Of a stretch of DNA of 64,000 bases, positions 43,901 to 54,100 are shown piece by piece. The position numbers and the translations under genes are program-made. Source of the DNA: Limnomonas spitsbergensis (Eukaryota; Chlorophyta; Chlorophyceae; Chlamydomonadales); the NCBI GenBank assembly GCA_037349105.1, contig JAYJMM010000034.1, positions 248,001 to 312,000 of the forward strand, read 5' to 3'. How positions within the stretch are numbered: position 1 is the stretch's first letter; each line of letters starts with the position of its first letter. The notes beneath the pieces were generated by a model. The model was not told the DNA's origin, ran no database searches, and saw only the letters and a program-made list of their open reading frames with translations.

Positions 43901-46900
43901 TAAAAAAAGCCCACACGCAGCTGTCCCCTGCCGCACGGCCTGCTCAACCGCGCTGCCCGGACCGTATACATGGGGCCTGCCATTATTCCCCCCCACACAC
44001 AAATGTTATCGTACAAAATCATCTGCGGCTGTCCCCTTTCTCACGGCCTGCACATCTGCCCTGCCCAGACCATGTTCGGGGCATGCCGTTATTCCCCCCC
44101 CAAATTCAATTACAAGGAATACCATCAGATGCTGTCCCCTGAGTCGATGCCTGCTCAACTGCGCTGCTCAGAGCCGCAGACCATGCTTGGGGGCATGCCA
44201 TGACCTCCCCTCTATAAAACATGTTTGAAAACAATATCCGCTACTGCCCCCCGTCTCGCGGCCTGCACAACGACTATGCCCAGACCATGCTCAGGGCATG
44301 CCGTTTTCTTCCCCCCAAGATACAATTTAAAAGAAAGATTATCTGCTAATATCCTTTATCTCGCGGCCTGCACAACTACTACGCCCAGACCACGCTCGGG
44401 GCATGCCGTTTTCTTCCCCTCAAAATACAATTTAAACACAAGACCATCCGCTAATATCCTTTATCTTGCGGCCTGCACAACTACTCCGCCCAAACCATGC
44501 TTGGAGGCCTGCCCCACTCACCTGCTCCGCCCTGACCTTGCTCGGTGAGCGCAGCTTTTGCTTCACGTCCTTGACCGGGGACTTGTCCCGGCCCTCAGCA
44601 CCACGTGCAGCCGCAGCGTTGTAGTTGGGGTTCTCCCCGGGCGTCACCCCGCCAGGGGCACGCTCACCCTTGTCCTTACGCAGCTCTGAGGGAACAAGGA
44701 AGTGTGGAATCATGTCAGCAGGAAGTGTGGAACCAAGATGTCGTGCAGCAAGGAGCGACCTGGGAGTACAGGCAGAGGCATGGGCATGGGCATGGGGCAT
44801 GGGGCATGGGGCAGGGGCATGGGGCATGAGGCATGGGGCATGGGGCATGGGGCATGGGGCATGGGGCATGGGGCATGGGGCATGGGGCATGGGGCATGGG
44901 GCATGGGGCATGGGGCATGGGGCATGGGGCATGGGGCATGGGGCATGGGGCAGGGGACGGCCCCGGGAGACAAAACCACAAATTGCCTACAGCAGGGAGC
45001 CCAAGCAGCAGCTGCTGGCTGCGCCTGGCCCGCTCAGCCATAGGCCGCAATGCGGCTGAAGTGCGCAAACATAAAGAGTGGACCTGAACCCCTGGTTGAG
45101 TGGCTGCTCTAGCTGATTGCTCAACTGAGACATGCACAGTGAATGCAAGCCTGACCACCCATGCATGACAACCTTTGTCTGACAACACAAGCCTAACGCG
45201 ATACATGCCTGACGAGTGACAACCCGCACCTATCAATCAGCCCACCTTTGACACTTGGTCAGCACACAAAAGCGTGTTAGGGTGCAGCGCGCTGCACACC
45301 AGAGAATCTCTACTTCTAGTGAGCGGAAATAGATTTCCAAATATGAAACATCACAGGACCCGTGGCCGACAGACCACACCAGACGATAGGCCCACCCTTG
45401 ACGCGGTCGGCATATCGCAGCGTGTTGAGGGTGTGCTCCACGGACGCCATGTTGGGCGAGATGTTTGCGATCATCACCGTGCGGGCCTGGTCGCCAACAA
45501 ACGAGTCTCGAAGCACCGCGGTCAGCTTGGAGCCTCGAAAGGGGACGTGCCTGGGTGAGGGGTTCAGGGTTCAGGCAGGTAAACCCTCAGAAAGGGAACA
45601 TGCCAGGGTTCAGGGGGTTAAGGCAGGTAAACCCTCAGAAAGGGGATATGGCAGGGTTCAGGGGGTTAAGGCAGGTAAACCCTCAGAAAGGGGGCATGTC
45701 AGGGTTCAGGGGTTCAGGCGGGTAAACCCTCAGAAAGGGGATATGGCAGGGTTCAGGGGGTTAAGGCAGGTAAACCCTCAGAAAGGGGGCATGTCAGGGT
45801 TCAGGGGTTCAGGCGGGTAAACCCTCAGAAAGGGGGCATGTCAGGGTCTAGGGGTTCAGGCGGGTAAACCCTCAGAAAGGGGATATGGCAGGGTTCAGGG
45901 GTTCAGGCGGGTAAACCCTCAAAAAAGGGGGCATGTCAGGGTTCAGGGTTTCAAGCGGGTTGACCCTCAGTATGGGGCCATGTCAGGGTTCGAGGTCCAG
46001 GCGGGTAAACCTTCAGAAGGGGATGTGCCAGGGTTCAGGGGTTCAGGCAGGTAACCCCAGAAAGGGGATATGGCAGGGTTCAGGGGGTTAAGGCAGGTAA
46101 ACCCTCAGAAAGGGGGCATGTCAGGGTTCAGGGGTTCAGGCGGGTAAACCCTCAGAAAGGGGGCATGTCAGGGTTCAGGGGTTCAGGCAGGTGAACCCTC
46201 AGAAAGGGGACATGCCAGGGTTCAGGGGTGCAGGCAGGTAAACCTCAGAAAGGGGACATGCCAGGGTTCAGGGGTTCAGGCAGGTAAACCCTCAAAAAGG
46301 GGACATGCCAGGGTTCAGGGGTTCAGGCAGGTAAACCCTCAAAAAGGGGACATGCCAGGGTTCAGGAATTCAAGTGGGTAATCCCTCAAAAACGGGAGTC
46401 CGGGCTAAGGGTGCAGGGGCTGTCCAGGATTTACCCTGGAAATCCCCCTTGAAGCTGCCAGGGTTAGGAGTGTAGGCGGTTAAACCCTGGACATCGCACG
46501 TGTCTTTTACCCTGGCGGAAAGGGACTTGCCTGGATTCCATGACAAGGGATCAGGCACGTATATCCCACGAGTAGGAGGTGTCTGGGCTTTTTAGGAGGG
46601 TCAAGGCCTCAAGGGTGTAGAAATTAACCCTTGGAGAGGCACATGTCTAGGTTGAGGGTTCAGGGGGGTAAGTGAGTAGAGTGCAGACCCTAAGAAAGAC
46701 ACACATCAGGGTTTGGGACTTGGGTTGTACGGTTCAGGCGGGTTAACCCTTGCAAATGCACTTGCCTTGCGTCACTGTCAAGCGCACGGATGCACTCCTT
46801 CAGCGCAAGCAAGCTCTTGTTGATCTCAGCGCCCTCCAACCGGGTCTGTCGGTTGTTGTCGAAGGTGTCCGCCCCGCGCTCACTGCCAGCCAGGTCGATG

Positions 46901-49900
46901 AACGAGATCTTGCCGACGAGCTTGCCGTCATTGCCGCCCGATTTCAGCGCGAACTGCATGATCGAGTGCGAGCGCGAGGAGTCGGCGTTGGCGGCCGTGC
47001 TGCCCGTGCTGCGGTTCTTCCCGCTCTCGTCAATCAGCTGGTTCAGCAGCTGCACGCTGTCGACCGGAAACTCCTTGAGGCCGACCACGACGACCCGCTT
47101 CTTGGCGTCCTCGAGGATCGTCAGCTTCTTCCGCTCGTTCAGCAGGTCGAAGAGCTTGTTGCCGTAGATCTCAAAGCAGGACACGTAGAGGTTCACGTCA
47201 CGGTGCTCCGCCTTGGTCAGGTAGCGGAAAATGTCCGCGGCCGCTCGGACCGGGAGCGGGCGCATCGTGTAGGTCTTGCCGCTACCTGCGGTCAGAAGTT
47301 CGGGAACAAGGTCGGGACAAGATCCAACGGTGCCAAGACGGGACAGTCGCAGGTGCACCTGGTTTTTGTTGCCAGCGAAGGGGTACACATAGGGAGTGGG
47401 TATGCGTTGCAGGCAGCGGTTCTTTTTAAAGTTTGTACCCACCCTAGACAGGCCGCCCTCAACGGCCATCTGCCTGATGGGAACAACACCTGACTGGCCG
47501 ACAGGTACAGGCTGAGGCAGCATGGCTGACGGCAGATGGGGCATCCAGCCGGAGGCCAATAGGTAGCTGAAATGTTGCCCAACCACGGAAATCAAATGTT
47601 GTGACTGGTATGAGCCTTAGCCATCTGTCCATGCGCAAAGCAGCAGGTCTTGCCATTGTAAAAGAACATACACCCTTATCTGTCTGTCCATGCGCAAAGC
47701 AGCTGGGCTTGCCGTTGTTGAAGAACATGCAACCTCGCCTGTCTGTCCATATGCAAAGCAGCTGGGCTTGCCGTTGTTGAAGAACATGCAACCTCGCCTG
47801 TCTGTCCATATGCAAAGCAGCTGGGCTTGCCGTTGTTGAAGAACATGCAACCTCGCCTGTCTGTCCATATGCAAAGCAGCTGGCCTTGCCGTAGTTGAAG
47901 AACATGCAACCTCACCTGTCTGTCCATATGCAAAGCAGCTGGCCTTGCCGTTGTTGAAGAACACACACCCTCACCTGTCTGTCCATATGCAAAGCAGCTG
48001 GCCTTGCCGTTGTTGAAGAACACACACCCTCACCTGTCTGTCCATATGCAAAGCAGCTGGCCTTGCCGTTGTTGAACAAAGTGTGCACCAGGGGCTTTAT
48101 GGAGCAGCTGTACACGTCTTCGTTGCTCACAGACTCGTCGAGCGCCTCGTCGAAATTGAACTGCGGTCGGAGCGGGAACTGCTTATGAGCTGCACACCAC
48201 AAATCCTTATGATGTGATAAGGGCAGGGATGCAGGCGGGGGGGTCTATGCACTCCTCATGATGTGATTATCACGTGGTTATAAGCAGCACACCACAAATC
48301 CTTATGACGACGTGGCAGAGCTTCTTTCCAGCATGACCCAGAGGTGCAATGTCATTAACAAATCCTCATATGATGTGATAAGGGCAGGGATGCAGGCGGG
48401 GGGGTCTATGCACTCCTCATGATGTGATGAGGTATAACACTCCCATGTGAGTGCATGGTATTTGCACTACGGTTTAAAGAGCCCTGCTTCGCTCAACACT
48501 GCCTGTGTTTCCATGAAGACATTATCATGTTCTCTTCTGACACAGTCCTTATTAAGTACAACTGTAGCTCGGAACATGATGTACGTTCTCAGACACAGCG
48601 CAGCAGTAGGAACGCTACACCAGGGCAGGCAGGCAGACTGGCGGGCGATGCAACGCTCATGGGCACCCAGTGCATCAAGTCTTGGAGCACTCGCATGCGT
48701 CTGGTGAGGCGAACATTTCGCGGCTGACAGCCCGAGGCACACACACAACTTTTCCGGAAACTTAAAGAATGATTTAGGGCTGGAGGTTCAGAGCTGCGGG
48801 ACAGATATATAGATAAATTATCAACAATCCTTGAAGGCGCAGATTAAGGAAGCCACCCGTTAAGCCTACAGATTTGGCTACAAGCTCGGGTCCTTGATGA
48901 CTGATGTACCGGTAAGGCTGTTGGGGATTCACAGCTGCCCAGGACCTCACCTGATGCTTTTCAGAGTACTTTGTGAGGTCCACCTTGACTTTTGTCTCCG
49001 TCACCGCTATGCTGGCCCGGTCCATGCGGCAGTCCACGATGTCATCCTCGCCCTTTTCCTTCTCCTGCGTGGTGGAGGAACGCGAGCTGCCAAGGCTCTG
49101 ATTCCGGCAACAAGGTCTGGCCACACCGGCGCCTTCACACCGGGCCCCGCCATGGCTCATGAATCCGTGCGCCACGGTTTGTGCACTGTATTAAGCAACT
49201 TCTTGCACAAACCGCCACTCCCCTCCCCCGTACCAAGTAACTTTCACTCTAAGAGACCCCCCCCCCCTTGCACTAAGCAAATTCACACTCAAACCGCCCT
49301 CCCCCGTACCAAGTAACTATCATTCCAACAGACCCCCCTGCACTAAGCCACTTCTTGATCAAACCGCCAACCCCTCTCCTTACCAAGTAATTTCTTGCTC
49401 AAACAGCACACACATCCCGCGCACTAACTAACTTATCGCCCCCGTACCCCATATTAAGCACATTCTCATCCTCCACCCCTCCCCCCGCGTACCAACTTAA
49501 TTCCCCCCCCCACACACACACACCCGCACACACCTTTCTGTTCAACGGACGTTTCCTAACAATGACACGGATCTTCGGAGGGTCCTCCTCAGCGGGGGGG
49601 CAGTTTGAAGCAGCTGGCGGCACCGGAGGATGCGATGGCGCTCTCCTGTCGTTGCCCTTTTCTATGGGGGATAGCTGCATCGACGGGCCACATGCCTGAT
49701 CGCATACAGACCGGACAAACGTCATGTGCGCGATGATGTGCAGACATGCAAATCAAACCAGCCTGGCCGTGCATGTCTGATCACATGCAGACAGGTAGGC
49801 TGCCCCTCTCAATGGGGGGGATAGCGGCATCGACGGGCAACATGCCTGCACCCATGCCTGACCAAATGCAGACGGACAAACGTCATGTGCGCAACGACGT

Positions 49901-51063
49901 GCAGACATGCAGATCAACCCAGCCTGGCGGTGCATGTCTGATCACAAGCAGAAAGGTAAGCTGCTCCTCCAATGGGGGGGACAGATGCATCGACGGGCTA
50001 TGCGCCTGATCATACACAGACATGCGGATCAGACTAGACGAGCGATGCATGTCGGATCACATGCAGAATCGCAGATCAGACCAGGCAAGTGTTCAGCATG
50101 GATGGGAGGGATCAAGCAGTCAAGTCCTGCAAGAGCCAGACAATTGTGGATCTCCATAAGCTTGCAGCACTTTTACCTGTGTCTAAGTATAACCCTTTAT
50201 GATCTAGCTAGGTAACGGGTAAAGGCCTGCATGAGACAGCTAACTTGAGACTCAGGCACCATAAAACCTACATGAGCCAACTGAGTGAAGACCTAATAGA
50301 GCCCTCTTAAGTATGTACCGGTACCTACCGATACATGAGCCAGCTATGGACAGGCCTAACCTCCGTGAAGACCTACATGACCCCGCTAAGTTTAGACCTA
50401 CATGAGCCAGCAAATCTCCATCATGAGCGTCCAGATCCAGGAGCTCATCCGCTTGGCGGACTACAAGTGGAGCCCCTCTTGGATGCGGCCTACTCTTCGC
50501 ATCCTCGTTCAAGCCCTTGAGCAGCCTGTCGCGTACGCGTTCACGGACAGTGTTCAAAAATGCAGGTTTTTACGGAAGGGCGGTATGTTTCCAGTTTCGT
50601 AATCCCGTTTTCACCTGAACAAGCGTTGCTTATCCTCTACGTCCACAACACCATAAGATGCATAGTCGGACATGAGCATGGAGAGGAAAGCCGCGTCATC
50701 GAGAACTGAAAACTTCCTTGCGTACCCCTCCAGCCCTGCGGCTTGGAGGCTCTGCAAAATGAATGAAGATAGACCCATAGTATCGCACGTAGAGCAGTGG
50801 GCAGCAGATCGATGTCTTGTCTCAGGCCATGGGCCCCGAACAGGTATAGCTTGCTGGAGTTTCTATGAATCGATGGACAGAGGTTTCGACAAGCGCAGGA
50901 GATTGCGCTTGTTGTGACCAAGGCTTGATGCACAGATCCACTTTCTGATTCACAACTCGGAATTCGTACCTCCCGAAATCCGTACTCCGTCAGCTACAAA
51001 GCCATGCGTCACTTCCCCTACTCGTCTGGAGAGGCTTAATTTGCTAGTGCATGAATCGTTCAT
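40871..51063 (-). CDS. Kinesin-13 family microtubule depolymerase (10 firm exons plus a candidate first exon)
   Basis: Kinesin-13 (MCAK/KIF2) motors remove tubulin from microtubule ends in spindles and flagella. Exons, high to low: 50751-50615, 50525-50398, 49661-49534, 49064-48951, 48178-48034, 47285-46766, 45550-45396, 44685-44522, 42577-42296, 40957-40871; all phases agree (1,860 nt, 619 residues). Order: SAM-like N-terminal module ([11 protein letters not shown]), neck-motor start [27 protein letters not shown]-loop AYGQTG|SGKTYT split by an intron, switch I SSRSH, switch [35 protein letters not shown], and a C-terminal coiled coil ending [22 protein letters not shown] and ADRVKE are kinesin-13 signatures. 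A possible first exon begins with ATG at 51063 ([14 protein letters not shown]) and is unproven. The stop is followed at once by TGTAA, the green-algal polyadenylation signal. Confidence 0.95.
41040..41460 (-). repeat. ~61-bp array derived from the terminal-exon acceptor region
   Basis: Six units with GATAGGCAGGGAGCAAGCTG on the plus strand, echoing GACAGGCAGAAGGCAAGCGG at the real acceptor (40958-40985). Exon bases themselves are not included. Plus and minus ORFs here are artefacts. Confidence 0.85.
41685..41915. repeat. ~46-bp tandem repeat in intron
   Basis: Five units of GGTTGTGGGCTAAACCTCTC then ATCCTTCACAGTTTGGGATTTACCC. Confidence 0.9.
42238..42290 (+). mobile_element. Short retrotransposon-tail module
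   Basis: CTCCACGGCCGAGCGTTAAG then CAGGGCCCAGCGGGGATGCA, as at 14683. Confidence 0.5.
42296..42577 (-). CDS. Kinesin-13 exon, C-terminal coiled coil
   Basis: 94 codons: acidic [20 protein letters not shown] then [20 protein letters not shown] and [14 protein letters not shown], matching KIF2 [20 protein letters not shown]. Phase 0 both ends (CTGAAG|gtgagg). Confidence 0.95.
43025..43240. repeat. ~57-bp tandem repeat in intron
   Basis: Four units of GGTGCTATGAAACCAGGCCA then GTGACTCAGCGCTCAGGTTG, grading into a copy of the dispersed repeat at 43240-43345. Confidence 0.9.
43690..44521 (-). repeat. ~100-bp array of diverged exon tail and donor of exon 44685-44522
   Basis: The exon end read on the minus strand is GGTCAGGGCGGAGCAG|GTGAG. 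Seven or more units carry GGTCTGGGCGTAGTAGTTGT- or GGGCAGAGCAGGCCGTGCGG-like versions with GCCTGCACAAC and CGGCCTGC. Identity is highest next to the exon and falls away from it. Confidence 0.75.
44522..44685 (-). CDS. Kinesin-13 exon, linker after motor
   Basis: 54 codons: [13 protein letters not shown] ... [20 protein letters not shown]. Phase 1 in so that ADRVK-E is formed across the junction; phase 0 out at GAGCAG|gtgagt. Confidence 0.93.
44770..44955. repeat. 7-bp array (GGGGCAT)
   Basis: About 26 copies of GGGGCAT in the intron upstream of exon 44685. All frames open on both strands (MGHGAWG and PCPMPHA ORFs), which are artefacts. Confidence 0.97.
45396..45550 (-). CDS. Kinesin-13 exon, motor C-terminal part
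   Basis: [40 protein letters not shown] and RYADRVK, as in KIF2 HTPFRESKLTQVLRDSFIG. Entered in phase 2 from a GC-AG intron, leaves in phase 1. Confidence 0.97.
45553..46410 (-). repeat. ~43-46-bp array of decayed acceptor and exon start (exon 45550)
   Basis: On the plus strand units read AACCCTCAGAAAGGGGACAT then GCCAGGGTTCAGGGGTTCAG and GCAGGT, about 18 copies. They echo the real boundary CCTCGAAAGGGGACGTGC|CTGGGTGAGGGGTTCAGG. Confidence 0.85.
46766..47285 (-). CDS. Kinesin-13 exon, motor core
   Basis: Completes the P-loop (GSGKTYTM), then [58 protein letters not shown] and [20 protein letters not shown]. Phase 1 in (accgcag|), phase 2 out at GCAAG|gcaagt, a GC donor. Confidence 0.98.
47617..48033 (-). 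repeat. 59-bp array of exon tail plus 5' splice site (P-loop exon)
   Basis: About seven extra copies of the end of exon 48178-48034 with its donor: minus strand TTCAACAACGGCAAGGCCAG then CTGCTTTGCATATGGACAGA and CAG|GTGAGGGTG. Copies further from the exon change to GGTGAGGT and GGCGAGGT. Each encodes [15 protein letters not shown] in one frame but in shifting phase, because 59 is not a multiple of 3. Confidence 0.96.
48034..48178 (-). CDS. Kinesin-13 exon with P-loop start
   Basis: [40 protein letters not shown] and QTG. Phase 0 in (ataagcag|), phase 1 out. The donor at 48033 is preferred because only the first copy keeps [12 protein letters not shown] in frame with GSGKTYT. Confidence 0.96.
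48185..48425. repeat. Duplicated intron segments with a tail-module insertion
   Basis: CACACCACAAATCCTTATGA occurs at 48193 and 48288, and a ~60-bp GATGTGATAAGGGCAGGGAT segment at 48214 and 48373. A retrotransposon-tail module lies at 48307-48360 (GACGTGGCAGAGCTTC ... AGAGGTGCAATGTCATTAAC). Confidence 0.75.
48951..49064 (-). CDS. Kinesin-13 exon, motor N-terminal part
   Basis: 38 codons [20 protein letters not shown] ... [14 protein letters not shown], matching KIF2 KEIDVISIPSK ... KLKVDLTKYLENQ. Phase 0 both ends. Confidence 0.95.
49534..49661 (-). CDS. Kinesin-13 exon, motor start
   Basis: Ends with [19 protein letters not shown], the kinesin-13 motor entry; the preceding Pro-rich stretch is variable. 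Phase 1 in (cccatag|), phase 0 out (AGAAAG|gtgtgt). Confidence 0.93.
49700..50070 (-). repeat. ~125-bp repeat of the exon-49661 acceptor region and exon start
   Basis: Two further copies upstream on the minus strand (plus-strand CAATGGGGGGGATAGCGGCA and CAATGGGGGGGACAGATGCA) of CTATGGGGGATAGCTGCATC, each with flanking GATCACATGCAGACAGG sequence. Exon-start GGGCAACGACAGG is decayed in the copies. Confidence 0.8.
50260..50397 (-). repeat. Copies of exon tail and donor (exon 50525-50398)
   Basis: ACCTACATGAGCCA, the reverse complement of exon end TGGCTCATGTAG|GT, recurs at 50268 and in partial form at 50331 and 50369. Confidence 0.75.
50398..50525 (-). CDS. Kinesin-13 exon, N-terminal region
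   Basis: [20 protein letters not shown] then [17 protein letters not shown]. Joins RLF-R across a phase 2 boundary and leaves in phase 1 into exon 49661. Conservation is low, so the phase match is the main support; donor gtctaa is weak. Confidence 0.7.
50615..50751 (-). CDS. Kinesin-13 exon, SAM-like N-terminal module
   Basis: [40 protein letters not shown] and KQRLFR look like a sterile-alpha-motif fold ([16 protein letters not shown]). Phase 0 in (attttgcag|), phase 2 out (TTCAG|gtgaaa). Confidence 0.82.
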
Positions 51064-51132
51064 GTATGGGACCTTATGCTGCAGTGAACTAACTACTTGC
51101 CCGAGGGGCTGATTTTGAGGTACATCAGCAAG
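51064..51132. promoter_or_regulatory. Candidate divergent promoter between kinesin-13 and PIG-S
   Basis: Only ~70 bp separate the proposed ATGs of the two oppositely oriented genes. No TATA box is evident. It depends on both tentative first exons being right; 5' UTRs would overlap. Confidence 0.35.
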
Positions 51133-51193
51133 ATGACAAGCACGGGGTCCCCCAGCCTCAGTCTTTGCAGCATTATCATTTACCTAGCTCTTG
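51133..51193 (+). CDS. PIGS: PIG-S first exon (start and membrane helix)
   Basis: 20 codons, MTSTGSPSLSLCSIIIYLAL, ending phase 1 at CTTG|gtgaga. It joins exon 52923 to give LALGVPVWW, equivalent to human VLGLPLWW. An in-frame stop lies upstream at 51085. Confidence 0.7.
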
Positions 51194-54100
51194 GTGAGAA
51201 GCCGCAGGCAAAGTCTTAGGCACATGGCTGAGGATCACCAGTCAGGGCAACAGGCTTGAATCACTGTTCATTCTATAGTGCTCCTGCTCCTGCTCATCTA
51301 AATTACGGCCTTCAGCCGTGTGTGCCTGGTGCAGCAAACCCATTTGCTCTAAGCCAATGGCCGAAATTCGGTCCAAGTTGGTTCCCCTTCGGCCCAGTGG
51401 TGGCTGCCAGTGGCCTGCCGAGGGTGGTCTGGTGTGCACACAGCCCTCAACACTGTTCGTCCCCCACATGCGTTCTGCAGGGCCCAGCGAGTATTCACCG
51501 TTTTGAACTGTTTTCCCCCCACATGCAGGGATGCCTGTATGGTGGCTAATGACCAAGATCCAACGGCCTACGGAAGGTGGTTTAGCATGCACTTAAACCT
51601 GGACACTTTCTCGTCTTTCCCTCTTGCAGGCATGCCCGTATGGTGGCACATGACAAAGATCCAGCGGCCTGTCAAAGGTGGTCTGGTGCACACTGAACCC
51701 TAAACCGCCTCACCCCCCCCTGTATGCAGGAGTACCTGTATGGTGGCACATGGCCAAGATGTAGCGGCCTGTCAAAGGTGGTCTGGTGCACACTGAACCC
51801 TAAACCGTTTCCCCCTCCCTCTTGCAGACATGCCCGTATGGTGGCACATGACCAAGATCCAGTGGCCTGCCAAAGGTGGTCTGGTGCACACTGAACACTA
51901 AACCGCCTCACCCCCCCCTGTATGCAGGGGTACCTGTATGGTGGCACATGACCAAGATGTAGCGGCCTGTCAAAGGTGGTCTGGTGCACACTGAACCCTA
52001 AACTGTTTCCCCCTCCCTCTTGCAGACATGCCCGTATGGTGGCACATGACCAAGATCCAGTGGCCTGCCAAAGGTGGTCTGGTGCACACTGAACACTAAA
52101 CCGCCTCACCCCCCCCTGTATGCAGGGGTACCTGTATGGTGGCATATGACCAAGATGTAGCGGCCTGTCAAAGGTGGCCTGGTGCACACTGAACCCTAAA
52201 CCGCCTCACCCCACCCCTGTATGCAGGGGTACCTAATTGGTGGCATATGACCAAGATCCAGCGGCCTGTCAAAGGTGGTCTGGTGCACACTGAACCCTAA
52301 ACCGTTTCCCCCTCCCTCTTGCAGACATGCCCGTATGGTGGCACATGACCAAGATCCAGTGGCCTGCCAAAGGTGGTCTGGTGCACACTGAACCCTAAAC
52401 CGCCTCATCCCCCTCTGTATGCAGGAGTACCTGTATGGTGGCACATGACCAAGATGTAGCGGCCTGTCAAAGGTGGTCTGGTGCACACTGAACCCTAAAC
52501 CGCCTCACCCCCCCCCTGTATGCAGGGGTACCTGTATGGTGGCACATGACCAAGATGTAGCGGCCTGTCAAAGGTGGTCTGGTGCACACTGAACCCTAAA
52601 CCGTCTCCCCCTCCCTCTTGCAGACATGCCTGTATGGTGGCACATGACCAAGATCCAGCGGCCTGCCAAAGGTGGTCTGGTGCATACTGAACCCTAAACC
52701 GCCTCACCCCCCCCCTTTATGCAGGGGTACCTGTATGGTGGCACATGACCAAGATGTAGCGGCCTGTCAAAGGCGGTCTGGTGCACACTGAACCCTAAAC
52801 TGTTTCCCCCTCCCTCTTGCAGACATGCCCGTATGGTGGCACATGACCAAGATCCAGCGGCCTGTCAAAGGTGCTCTGGTGCACACTTAACTCAAAACCG
52901 CCTCTACCCCCCCTGTCTGCAGGGGTACCTGTATGGTGGCACATGACCAAGATCCAGCGGCCTGCCTTGCCTCACTCACAAATGCAGCTGGCCCCGCGCA
53001 TGGCCATGGAATTCCGCATGCCAACCGCCGTAGTCCTGCATGTGAATCAAGAAGGTGATCCACAATGCGGCGGCACGCCGGCATGGTGCCGGTATGATAG
53101 CAGTACGCCGATACGGTACCGGTATAATAGCAGTACGTTGGTAAGGTACCGGTATGATGGCGGTATGCCGGTAAGGTACCGGTATGATAGCGGTACACCG
53201 GTACGGTACTGGTATATTAGCAGTACGCCGGTACGGTACCGGTATGATAGCAAGCGGTAGGGACGGTACCAGCTCAGGCAGTCTGGTATTTATTTCAGTG
53301 TACGCTCGACCACCTTTGGGGGACCGCCGGGTGGCCGCCACTGGACTGATAGGCAGCAGCCCTTGACCGGTCTACAGCTGATGGACCAAGCAGGGGGGCT
53401 TGCTGCAACAGCCTCTGGCCACAGGCCTTGACCGGCCTACAGCCGATGGGGGGGCTTGCTGCAACAGCCCCTGGCCACAGGCCGTAAGCAGCTAGATTTG
53501 AGCTGGAAAACACACCCTCAAATCAACAGTAGCCATGGTATGGTAACTAGAGGAGGGGACAGCACCTGCTCAGGCAGTGCCAATGTTTCTTCAAGTGTTC
53601 TCGAGACTACCTCTTGGTAGGCCGCTCGTCAGCCACCACTGGGCAGATGGGGACCAAGTCTGGGGCAGCCTACAGCCAGCGTCCCAATCTACAGCTGGCT
53701 TTCCGCACCAGGCCCTGCATGTGCTTTTTTTTTGTCACTTGTCAGACCACCTTCGACAGGCCGCAGGACCGATGCCTGATGGGGACACCAAACCTTGACC
53801 GGCCGACAGCCGGTGGCCCAGGCAGGCAGGCACCTTGCTGCACCAACCATCCCCTGGGGTTGTAGGCCGCAATGTAGCTGGGTTGAAACTGCACCGCTGA
53901 AATGAAAAGTGCTGGTACAAACTGTGTTCTCCCCTGCAGGTGTAATTGCAGATGAAGTCGCTAGGGTCCTCTACGAGGCCCTGATACAAAACGCGGATCC
54001 CAGTGTTGCGGTGAGGGAGCAATAATGCATCTCGATCAGTGTTATGGTGGCCAGCTATTCTCCGGTTCTGTCATATTCATGTCGGGCTCGACCGTAGTGT

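Noticed and set aside
44770..44955. Repeat protein (MGHGAWG or PCPMPHA)
   Set aside because: 7-bp repeat open in all frames, intronic in kinesin-13.
50402..50602. Plus-strand ORF beginning [18 protein letters not shown]
   Set aside because: It is antisense to the phase-consistent kinesin exon 50525-50398, with no splice partner or known family.
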